Part shown: positions 6,744 to 12,497 of the stretch, piece after piece
Layout of the letters: each line of letters starts with the position of its first letter
Numbering within the stretch: the stretch's first letter is position 1
From: Thermohalobaculum sp039030915
Lineage (GTDB): Bacteria; Pseudomonadota; Alphaproteobacteria; Rhodobacterales; Rhodobacteraceae
Length of the DNA stretch: 12,497 nucleotides
Direction: 5' to 3'
Assembly (NCBI GenBank): GCA_039030915.1
Contig: JBCCDG010000119.1
Span: 1 to 12,497, forward strand
Notes under the pieces: generated by a model
What the model was told of the DNA's origin: nothing
Seen by the model: only the letters and a program-made list of their open reading frames with translations
The model's database searches: none
Made by a program: the position numbers and the translations under genes

Positions 6744-8279
6744 TCAGCTCGCCTGCGTCTCCTTCTTTTCCCGCATCTTCCGGCGGATCACCGAGAAGAT
6801 CGGCAGCAGGATCAGGATGATCGCGATCACCGTGATCGGGCCTGCGATGGGCCGGGTGATGAAGATCGAGGGATCCCCGTCCGAGAGGAGCAGCGACTGG
6901 CGTAGCGTCTGCTCGGTCGTGCCGCCGAGCACGATGGCCAGCACCGCGGGCGCCAGCGGATAGTCGAGGAGCCGGAGCAGGAACGCGCCGACCCCGAAGG
7001 CCAGGATCATCCAGACGTCGAACATCGTCTGCGTCGCCGCGAAACCGCCGACGATGGAGAGCACGAAGATCACCGCGGCCAGCACCGTGAAGGGCATGCG
7101 CAGCATCCAGAGAAAGAGCGGGATGAAGGCGAGGTTCACGATGAGGGCGATGAGGTTCGAGACGTAGAAGGATCCGATCAGCGGCCACACGAAGTCGGGC
7201 TGATCCGAGAAGAGGCGCGGGCCGGGCGTCAGCCCCCAGATCACCATGCCGCCCAGAAGCACGGCCGTGGTCGGCGACCCGGGGATGCCGAGCGTCAGCA
7301 TCGGCAGCATCGAGCCGGTGGAGGCGGAGTTGTTGGCCGCCTCCGGTGCCGCGACGCCGTCCACATTGCCCTTGCCGAAGCTTTCCGGCCGCCGCGAGAC
7401 CATCTTGGTGACGCCATAGGCCATGAGCGAGCCCGGCGTCGCGCCGGCCGCAGGCAGGATGCCGACGAAGAAGCCGAGCATCGAGCCGATCAGGGTGCCC
7501 CTCCACGCCTCCGCCATCTTGGCGGCCGCCCGCGCGATGCGGCTCACGCTGATCTGGGCGTCCGTCACCGTCGCCTCATCGCGCGTGGTGTAGATCGTCC
7601 ACAGCATCTCCCCGATGCCGTAGACGCCGATGGCGAGCACCAGGAAGCCGATGCCGCGCATGAAGCCCTGCATGTCGAAGAGAATGAGCCGCGGGGCACC
7701 CGAAATCTCGTCGAACCCGACCGCCGCCAGCACGAGGCCGAGGCAGATCGAGAAGATGGTCTTGGGCGCATCGTCCCCGCCGAGCCCGATGAAGGTGGCG
7801 AAGGCCAGCAGCATGAGCGCGAATATCTCGGGCGGCCCGAAACTGAGCGCCACACTGGCGAGCGGGGGGGCGAAGGCGGTGAACAAGATGTTGGCGACCG
7901 TGCCGCCGACGAATGAGGCGAGGGCCGCGGTCACCAGCGCCTGATCCGCCTTGCCCTGGAGCGCGAGCGGCCGGCCGTCAAAGGTGGTGGCGACGGCCGT
8001 GGAAGCGCCCGGAATACCCAGCGTGATGGACGAGATCGCGCCACCATACATCGCGCCGTAATAGATGGCGGCGAGGAAGATCATGGGCGCCGTCGCCGTG
8101 CCGGTCTGCTGCTGGATCAGGAACGTCGCAGGCAACAGGATCGCGACGCCGTTGACCGAGCCGAGCCCCGGCATGGCGCCGACGAAGAGCCCGATGGCCA
8201 CGCCGATGAAGGCGAGGAAGAGGTTCGTCGGCTCGAGCGCCGTGAGAATGCCGTCGAATAGGAGCGTGATGACTTCCAT
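6744..8279 (-). CDS. tctA: Tripartite tricarboxylate transporter, large permease subunit
   Basis: This is the large (about 11-12 span) membrane subunit of a TTT-family secondary transporter, which imports a carboxylate delivered by a periplasmic binding protein using an ion gradient. At 511 residues it has normal TctA length. Family signatures are clear. Near the N-terminus are AIGLFVGAMPGLGSVNG (28-44) and YYGAMYGGAISSITLGIPGA (73-92). The internal repeat of this half appears as GFFVGILPAAGATPGSLMAYG (269-289), APEAANNSAS (311-320) and LTLGIPGSPTTAVLLGG (328-344). The start codon follows the tctB stop by nine bases, with GAGGCGGG as ribosome site, so the two are translationally close. It is the last gene of the operon and ends at a convergent terminator. 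Substrate cannot be told from the permease. Confidence 0.96.
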   Translation of the reverse strand: MEVITLLFDGILTALEPTNLFLAFIGVAIGLFVGAMPGLGSVNGVAILLPATFLIQQQTGTATAPMIFLAAIYYGAMYGGAISSITLGIPGASTAVATTFDGRPLALQGKADQALVTAALASFVGGTVANILFTAFAPPLASVALSFGPPEIFALMLLAFATFIGLGGDDAPKTIFSICLGLVLAAVGFDEISGAPRLILFDMQGFMRGIGFLVLAIGVYGIGEMLWTIYTTRDEATVTDAQISVSRIARAAAKMAEAWRGTLIGSMLGFFVGILPAAGATPGSLMAYGVTKMVSRRPESFGKGNVDGVAAPEAANNSASTGSMLPMLTLGIPGSPTTAVLLGGMVIWGLTPGPRLFSDQPDFVWPLIGSFYVSNLIALIVNLAFIPLFLWMLRMPFTVLAAVIFVLSIVGGFAATQTMFDVWMILAFGVGAFLLRLLDYPLAPAVLAIVLGGTTEQTLRQSLLLSDGDPSIFITRPIAGPITVIAIILILLPIFSVIRRKMREKKETQAS

Positions 8280-8288
8280 GGACCCGCC

Positions 8289-8822
8289 TCAGAGGAAGAT
8301 GTCGTAGAGCGGCGTAAAGACGGTGTCCTCCACCGCGCGCAGCCCCTTTGGCAGCGGCAGCGTCATGGCCACGTCGAAGAAGAAGAACATGCCGATGGGC
8401 ATAAGCAGCGCGACGGCGAGCGTGAGCCGCCAGGGGTGCCGCCCGAGAAAGCGCAGGTAGTAGAGGAGGAAGAGCGCCATCGCGCCGTACATGCTGATGA
8501 TGCCGGAGAGGAAGATGAACGCCGCCACCCCGCCGCCGACCAGCACCATCATTCGGACCCCATAGGCGTCGAGGAAGGGCCCGGTGTCCCGGCTCGGCGG
8601 CGAGGCGCGCCGGACCCAGTTGATCACGATCCAGACGCAGCTGAGCAGCATGACGAAGGCGAGCCAGAACGGCCAGAAGCCGCCGCCGGGCCCCTCGCCG
8701 GGAATGTACCAGATGTTCTCGAACCATGGATCGCCCGGCCATGCCGGGGCGCCGGACTTGTACATCAGGTATCCGGAGAAGGCCGCGAGCACGAGGGCCA
8801 TGATGAGCTCTGCGAGGCGCAT
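8289..8822 (-). CDS. tctB: Tripartite tricarboxylate transporter, small permease subunit
   Basis: This is the poorly conserved four-span membrane partner of TctA. The 177-residue protein has hydrophobic segments at about 5-21, 49-70, 91-125 (probably two spans or one long hairpin) and 133-152. Loop 1 is rich in Trp, Pro and Gly (PAWPGDPWFENIWYIPGEG, 26-44), as is usual for the family, and the tail is short. Identification rests on size, topology and position between tctC and tctA more than on sequence motifs. The start ATG at 8822 is preceded by a strong AGGGGGGAT ribosome site. The gap to tctC (139 bases) holds a terminator-like hairpin and two copies of the TGGTATACCA-type palindrome, so its expression may be set separately from tctC. 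Confidence 0.9.
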   Translation of the reverse strand: MRLAELIMALVLAAFSGYLMYKSGAPAWPGDPWFENIWYIPGEGPGGGFWPFWLAFVMLLSCVWIVINWVRRASPPSRDTGPFLDAYGVRMMVLVGGGVAAFIFLSGIISMYGAMALFLLYYLRFLGRHPWRLTLAVALLMPIGMFFFFDVAMTLPLPKGLRAVEDTVFTPLYDIFL

Positions 8823-8879
8823 TCTGCGCGATCCCCCCTGTTTATGAAATCGGCTTGGCGCCGAACTTGGTCGTTGGAA

Positions 8880-8911
8880 GGAAAAGCGGCGCCCGGGATC
8901 ACCCGGACGCC
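8880..8911 (-). terminator. Intrinsic-terminator-like hairpin between tctC and tctB
   Basis: On the minus strand the arm GGCGTCCGGG pairs with CCCGGGCGCC around the loop TGAT (stem 8888-8911, one mismatched pair). It is followed by GCTTTTCCTTCC, a U-rich tract. This is the classic shape of a Rho-independent terminator. It stands 51 bases after the tctC stop but inside the tctCBA gene set. Partial read-through would leave binding protein in excess over permease, a known arrangement in binding-protein-dependent transport operons. Confidence 0.65.
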
Positions 8912-8924
8912 GCGGTCCTGGCAG

Positions 8925-8957
8925 GCCCGTGGTATACCACCGCGGGCTGGGATACCA
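8925..8957. promoter_or_regulatory. Tandem palindromes TGGTATACCA and TGGGATACCA between tctC and tctB
   Basis: TGGTATACCA is at 8930-8939 (extended to a 12-base perfect palindrome, 8929-8940). TGGGATACCA, one base off, is at 8948-8957. Their centres are 18 bases apart, roughly two helical turns, so two dimers could bind on about the same face. Outer GCCCG (8925-8929) and CGGGC (8943-8947) can also pair, so the first copy sits inside a longer imperfect inverted repeat. The pair begins five bases after the tctC stop codon in transcription order. It could be an operator for a tctBA promoter or an auxiliary operator for looping with the upstream site. Confidence 0.45.
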
Positions 8958-8961
8958 GATA

Positions 8962-9939
8962 TCAGTTGATGGCGCCGGAGGCCTTCAGGATATCTTCATG
9001 GCGGCTGCGCTGGGTCTCCCAGTACGCCTTCATGTCGTCGCCGGTCATCCATTCGCCGAAGAGCGACTTGTCGCTCTTGTAGGTCTGCCAGCGCTCACTG
9101 TCGAAGACCTGCTTGAAGAGGTTGCGGTAGTACTCCTCCGCCTCGGCGCTCATGCCCGGCGCGCCCACGACGGCACGCTGCATGTAGTAGGCGAAGTCAC
9201 CACCCATCTCCTTGAGCGTCGGCGTGCCCGGGAAGAGCGGGAGCTGCTCGTCCGTGAAGCTTACCAGCGCGAGGAGATCGCCCGACTCGTAGAAGCCGAG
9301 CGCCTCGGACGGGTTGTTAACCGAGCTGTCGATCTGCTGACCGGCCAGATCCTTGGCCACCGCGCCACCGCCCTTGTACGGGATGTACTTGATGCTGAGC
9401 CCGTAGTTGTTGTTCAGGAAATCGGTGACGATGTTGTCTTCCGAGTTCTTGCCCGTGCCACCCATGACCCAGTCGCTGCCACGCTCCTGAGCGACGGCGA
9501 TGAACTCATCGAACGTCGTCACGCCCTCATCCTTGTGCACCCAGAGGATGAAGGTGTCCTCGGCCATGCGCGCGACGGGCGCGAAGTCCATGATGTCGAT
9601 GCCGAGGCCCGGCTGGCGCAGCGGCGTCGTGAAGAACGAGTTCAGCGTCACCATGATCGTGTGATCAGGATCGCGCGCGGTGTTGAGGTGCACCAGCGCC
9701 TCGGCACCCGAGCCACCCGGCTTGTTGACCGGCACCAGCGGCTTGGAGGCGAGGTTCTGCTCCTCGACGATGGACTGCATCAGGCGGGCCATCTTGTCCG
9801 CGCCACCGCCCTTGCCGGCCATGATCACGAACTCGATCGGCTTCTTCGGCTCCCAGGCGGCCTGCGCCGGCGCGGCGACGAAACCGAGCCCGATCGCGGC
9901 TGCGGCACCGAAGGCCGCAAGTCGACGGTTGAGGGTCAT
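8962..9939 (-). CDS. tctC: Tripartite tricarboxylate transporter, periplasmic substrate-binding protein (Bug/TctC family)
   Basis: This is the extracytoplasmic solute receptor that captures the carboxylate and hands it to TctAB. The chosen start at 9939 gives 325 residues, beginning with a Sec signal peptide (MTLNRRLAAF, hydrophobic core, cleavage near AQA, residue 27) and supported by GGGAG upstream. The frame is open to 10068, but that would add 43 non-conserved residues in front of the signal peptide and cross the promoter region. Family marks are KPIEFVIMAGKGGGADKMAR (33-52), where the usual PGGxxDxxAR loop is altered, and VNKPGGSGAEALVHL (71-85). GGTGKNSEDN lies in the second lobe. The ligand cannot be predicted: Bug proteins bind many dicarboxylates, aromatics and others. 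It is first in the operon, with the hairpin after it suggesting higher expression than tctBA. Confidence 0.95.
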   Translation of the reverse strand: MTLNRRLAAFGAAAAIGLGFVAAPAQAAWEPKKPIEFVIMAGKGGGADKMARLMQSIVEEQNLASKPLVPVNKPGGSGAEALVHLNTARDPDHTIMVTLNSFFTTPLRQPGLGIDIMDFAPVARMAEDTFILWVHKDEGVTTFDEFIAVAQERGSDWVMGGTGKNSEDNIVTDFLNNNYGLSIKYIPYKGGGAVAKDLAGQQIDSSVNNPSEALGFYESGDLLALVSFTDEQLPLFPGTPTLKEMGGDFAYYMQRAVVGAPGMSAEAEEYYRNLFKQVFDSERWQTYKSDKSLFGEWMTGDDMKAYWETQRSRHEDILKASGAIN

Positions 9940-10045
9940 GAAGTCACTCCCGTGTCTACGCGTCCGCTCAACTGGACGCTCTCTTGGTGGTGTCGAGACA
10001 GTCAGTTGACCTATCTCGAATTGTGGCAAAGTTGCCCAACTCAAA

Positions 10046-10073
10046 ATGGTATGCCAACGACCACGCAATTCAA
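10046..10073 (-). promoter_or_regulatory. Candidate tctC promoter with overlapping palindrome
   Basis: TGGTATGCCA at 10047-10056 is the shared palindrome with one mismatch (TGGCATACCA on the minus strand). On that strand TTGAAT (10068-10073) and TACCAT (10046-10051), separated by 16 bases, make a weak sigma-70-like pair, each matching four of six consensus bases. The palindrome would overlap the -10, as expected of a repressor site. A second small palindrome, GTTGCCCAAC, lies just downstream at 10031-10040. The interval is more AT-rich than its surroundings, in keeping with a promoter. The exact promoter is a guess, and the palindrome is directly visible. Confidence 0.35.
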
Positions 10074-10111
10074 TGCAACCAGGGTACCCGTACGGAAAAG
10101 AATCTAACGCC

Positions 10112-10975
10112 TCAGTGCAACATCATGACCGGCATTGTGGTCCGGTCTACTATTGTCTGCGTTGCGCCGCCAAAAATCGTCTCGTGCTCGTGACTGTGAC
10201 CGTAGGCACCGGTCAGGAGCATGCCGGCGCCGCTTTCCTGCGCCGCGTCGAGGATCGCCCGCCCCGGACTGTCGCCTGCCGAGAGGGCGGTCCGGCTCGC
10301 CTCCACCCCATGCGCCTTGAGATAGCCGACGAGCGCCTGGCCATCGACGGGGGAGCCTGGCTCCGCCCCGTCGAGGACGCAGACATGGGCCGCGGCCCGA
10401 AGGACGGGCTGGGCGAGCGCCACGGCGCGCGTCGCCTCCAGTGCGCCGTTCCAGGCGATGGCGATGCGGTCGGGAAAGTCGGGCGCCGGCTCCTCCGGCG
10501 GGCAGAGGAGCACGGGACGCGCCGTCTGGAACAGCGCGGCGCGGAGCGAGTTGACGCCGAGGTTGCGGTCACGGTCGGGCTTGGCGACGGCGACGATATC
10601 GGCGAGCCGCCCGTTACTGCGGATCACATCGGCCATCTTGCCCTCGGCGGATTGCCAGGAAGCCGTGGGATCGCCGCCCGCCTGCGCCCCGTCCGAGGCG
10701 ATGCGCTCCAGCCCGAGACCGGGGAACAGCCCCGATATCTCCGCCTCGAGCGCGGCCGTCTCCTCCTCGGAAAGCTGCGCGGCCGAGCCGCGGATCTGGT
10801 CACGCAGCGCCCTCGGCAGGTTCACCCCGATAGGCATGAAGTCGACCGGTCGGGCGCGGCAATGGAGGAGATCGATATGCGCGCCGAAACGCTTGGCGAG
10901 GATCGCCGCATGGGCCAGCACGCCCGGCCCCTTCCCGTCGCCCCGCACGGGGACCAGAATCTTCGCGATGGTCAT
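10112..10975 (-). CDS. Tandem-domain universal stress protein (UspA family)
   Basis: This is a 287-residue cytoplasmic protein with two Usp domains. The first begins at MTIAKILVPVRGDG (1-14) and runs to about residue 160, with ADIVAVAKP (125-133) and ARPVLLCPP (152-160). The second begins near DRIAIAWNG (169-177) and ends in MPVMMLH. The second domain keeps an ATP-binding-type loop, G256-x2-G259-x9-G269, in GAYGHSHEHETIFGG, with Gly-Ala where many members have Gly-Ser/Thr. The first domain lacks that loop, so nucleotide binding, if any, is in the C-terminal half. The start at 10975 has GGGAGGA upstream. The frame is open to 11026, but the extra 17 residues are not Usp-like. It is 172 bases upstream of tctC on the same strand and may be transcribed separately. 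Its role in stress or metabolic signalling cannot be specified from sequence. Confidence 0.92.
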   Translation of the reverse strand: MTIAKILVPVRGDGKGPGVLAHAAILAKRFGAHIDLLHCRARPVDFMPIGVNLPRALRDQIRGSAAQLSEEETAALEAEISGLFPGLGLERIASDGAQAGGDPTASWQSAEGKMADVIRSNGRLADIVAVAKPDRDRNLGVNSLRAALFQTARPVLLCPPEEPAPDFPDRIAIAWNGALEATRAVALAQPVLRAAAHVCVLDGAEPGSPVDGQALVGYLKAHGVEASRTALSAGDSPGRAILDAAQESGAGMLLTGAYGHSHEHETIFGGATQTIVDRTTMPVMMLH

Positions 10976-11019
10976 GGCATCCTCCCTGCCGGCGTCTTGT
11001 GGCCGGTCTTGCATCGCCT

Positions 11020-11200
11020 CCGCCATGTGGCGGCCATTCGCGCGGGCCGGTCAAGACCGGTCCAGGATCTCTTCCCACAGCCCTCCCCTCGGAAGGGGGG
11101 GCAGAGGCATCATCGGCGCGCCGCCCGAAGCGGGGAGGCGACGGCGCCGATCTCGCCACCTCCCTCCTTCACAGGGGCAGGGCCGGGGTGGGCGTCCGCC
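11020..11200. repeat. Cluster of GC-rich palindromes (REP/MITE-like intergenic repeat)
   Basis: The gap between the stress-protein gene and fhs is packed with hairpins. CCGCCATGTGGCGG is at 11020-11033. CCGGTC-AA-GACCGG is at 11047-11060. CCCTCCCCT-CGGA-AGGGGGGG lies at about 11081-11101. ATCGGCGC (11112-11119) pairs with GCGCCGAT (11144-11151) and encloses CCCG-AAG-CGGG. Read through, the segments 11080-11108 and 11160-11197 give PTPALPL- or SPPLGRGG-type peptides. That is the telltale of the dispersed CCCTCCCC/GGGGAGGG palindromic units common in alphaproteobacterial intergenic DNA. The array lies just after the fhs stop and could end its transcription. Family membership needs a genome-wide copy count. 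Confidence 0.5.
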
Positions 11201-12497
11201 TTAGAACAGCCCCTGCACGTCGCCGTTGGCGTCGAGCCGGATCGTCTCCGCCGCCGGCTCCCTCGGCAGCCCCGGCATGGTCATGATCTCCCCGCAGATC
11301 GCGACGATGAAGCCGGCACCGGCTGAAAGCCGCACCTCGCGCACGGGGATGTCGAAGCCCGTGGGTGCACCGCGCTTCGTGCCGTCGGTGGTGAAGGAGT
11401 ACTGCGTCTTGGCCATGCAGACGGGGAAATGGCCGTAGCCCGCCTTCTCCCACGCCTTGAGCTGGTCCTTGACCTTGCTGTCGGCGATCACGCTGTCCGC
11501 CCGGTAGATCTCCCTCGCGACCGTCTCGATCTTCTCGAAGAGGCTCATTTCGGCGGGGTAGAGGGGCTTGTAGTCGGCGCTGCCGCCCTCGACGAGGTCG
11601 ACCACCTTGCGCGCCGTCTCCTCAATGCCCCGGCCGCCGTCCGCCCAGTGCTTGTTGAGGACCGCCTCGACGCCCTTCTCGGCGCAATAGGCCTTGATCG
11701 CGTGGACCTCCGCCTCCGTGTCTGTCACGAAGTGGTTGATGCCGACGACGATGGGCACGCCGAACTTCTGCATGTTCTCGATATGACGGCCGAGATTGGC
11801 GCAGCCGCCCTTCACCGCGTCCACGTTCTCGCTGCCGAGATCGGCCTTGGCGACGCCGCCGTTCATCTTCATCGCGCGCACGGTGGCCACGATCACCGCC
11901 GCCTTCGGGCTCAGCCCGGCCATGCGACACTTGATGTCGTAGAACTTCTCCGCGCCGAGATCCGCGCCGAAGCCGGCCTCCGTCACCACGTAGTCCGCGA
12001 GCTTGAGCGCCGTCTTCGTCGCGATCACCGAGTTGCAGCCATGGGCAATGTTGGCGAAGGGGCCGCCATGGACGAAGGCGGGGTTGTTCTCGAGCGTCTG
12101 GACGAGGTTGGGCTGCATCGCGTCTTTCAGCAGCACCGTCATCGCGCCGTCCGCCTTGATGTCACGGCAGTAGACGGGCGAGCGGTCCCGCCTGTAGGCG
12201 ACGACGATGCGGCCGAGGCGCTCCTGCAGGTCCGCGAGGCTATCGGCGAGGCAGAGGCAGGCCATGACCTCGGACGCGACCGTGATGTCGAAGCCCGTCT
12301 CCCGCGGGAAGCCGTTGGCCACGCCGCCGAGCGACGCGGTAATCGTGCGCAGCGCCCGGTCGTTCATGTCGAGCACCCGGCGCCAGGCGACGCGGCGCAC
12401 ATCGATCTCGAGGCTGTTGCCCCAGTAGATGTGGTTGTCGATCATCGCCGAGAGGAGGTTGTGCGCCGAGGTGATGGCGTGGAAGTCCCCGGTGAAG
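11201..12497 (-). CDS. fhs: Formate-tetrahydrofolate ligase, C-terminal part (5' end outside the window)
   Basis: This enzyme joins formate to tetrahydrofolate with ATP to make 10-formyl-THF, linking formate to the folate one-carbon pool. The window holds about 431 of the usual 555-560 residues. The reading frame runs to the edge, where it starts FTGDFHAITSAHNLLSAMID, so the start and the P-loop-like KGGAAGGG signature lie beyond it. The Met at 12445 is internal. The second family signature is VATVRAMKMNGG (11855-11890), with Met for the usual Leu. The C-terminus, MPGLPREPA...GDVQGLF, is the normal end of the family, so the gene is intact at its 3' side. In Rhodobacterales this enzyme takes part in C1 metabolism, for example of methyl groups or formate. 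Possible cotranscription with folD cannot be checked here. Confidence 0.96.
   Translation of the reverse strand, partial: FTGDFHAITSAHNLLSAMIDNHIYWGNSLEIDVRRVAWRRVLDMNDRALRTITASLGGVANGFPRETGFDITVASEVMACLCLADSLADLQERLGRIVVAYRRDRSPVYCRDIKADGAMTVLLKDAMQPNLVQTLENNPAFVHGGPFANIAHGCNSVIATKTALKLADYVVTEAGFGADLGAEKFYDIKCRMAGLSPKAAVIVATVRAMKMNGGVAKADLGSENVDAVKGGCANLGRHIENMQKFGVPIVVGINHFVTDTEAEVHAIKAYCAEKGVEAVLNKHWADGGRGIEETARKVVDLVEGGSADYKPLYPAEMSLFEKIETVAREIYRADSVIADSKVKDQLKAWEKAGYGHFPVCMAKTQYSFTTDGTKRGAPTGFDIPVREVRLSAGAGFIVAICGEIMTMPGLPREPAAETIRLDANGDVQGLF

Noticed and set aside
9940..10068. 43-residue N-terminal extension of TctC
   Set aside because: It would bury the signal peptide and run across the AT-rich promoter region with the palindrome.
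10082..10095. Overlapping palindromes GGGTACCC and CCGTACGG after the stress-protein gene
   Set aside because: They leave no loop for a stable hairpin and have no U-run on the correct side. I could not support a terminator or operator.
8929..10107. 392-codon plus-strand frame opposite tctC
   Set aside because: It is antisense to a well-identified binding-protein gene, is rich in Arg/His/Val/Glu as expected of an antisense shadow, and has no family features or ribosome site.
10046..11326. 426-codon plus-strand frame opposite the universal stress protein gene
   Set aside because: It is antisense to a confirmed two-domain Usp gene, runs through the repeat cluster into fhs, and shows shadow composition.

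Overview
The window looks like a chromosomal segment of a high-GC alphaproteobacterium, most likely a member of the Rhodobacterales (Roseobacter/Paracoccaceae type). This rests on the base composition by eye, a VPxPA-CTERM surface-sorting tail typical of that order, the gene families present, and strong GGAGG-type ribosome binding sites. It is an inference from content. No rRNA, tRNA, CRISPR array, insertion sequence or phage gene was seen.

Layout. Positions 35-2475 (minus) hold cydA-cydB for a short-Q-loop, CIO-type cytochrome bd quinol oxidase. A 36-codon single-span membrane protein gene is divergent from it at 2672-2782 (plus). Next come a beta-class carbonic anhydrase (2838-3494, minus) and a small secreted protein of unknown function (3561-3902, minus). 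A PIG3-type quinone oxidoreductase (3968-4942, plus) is divergent from the secreted protein and ends at a hairpin. Then follow a VPxPA-CTERM surface protein (5030-5515, plus) and a PanE/ApbA-type 2-oxoacid reductase (5683-6702, plus). The reductase converges, across a bidirectional terminator, on a complete tripartite tricarboxylate transporter operon, tctC-tctB-tctA (9939 down to 6744, minus). Beyond it lie a tandem-domain universal stress protein (10112-10975, minus), a patch of palindromic repeat DNA, and the C-terminal three quarters of formate-tetrahydrofolate ligase (11201 to the window edge, minus).

How the parts may work together. The transporter genes and the convergent reductase share a palindrome, TGGTATACCA, or a one-mismatch form of it. 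One copy lies upstream of the reductase, one upstream of tctC, and two lie 18 bp apart between tctC and tctB. This is the core recognised by GntR/FCD-family repressors such as UxuR and ExuR. It suggests that uptake of an unknown carboxylate and its reduction or oxidation are controlled together by a regulator outside the window. An intrinsic-terminator-like hairpin between tctC and tctB would give more binding protein than permease. The other genes are standard respiratory, CO2/bicarbonate, stress and one-carbon functions with no evident common operon. No wholly new system is evident. The best leads are the shared operator set and the CydX-like small protein next to the oxidase genes.
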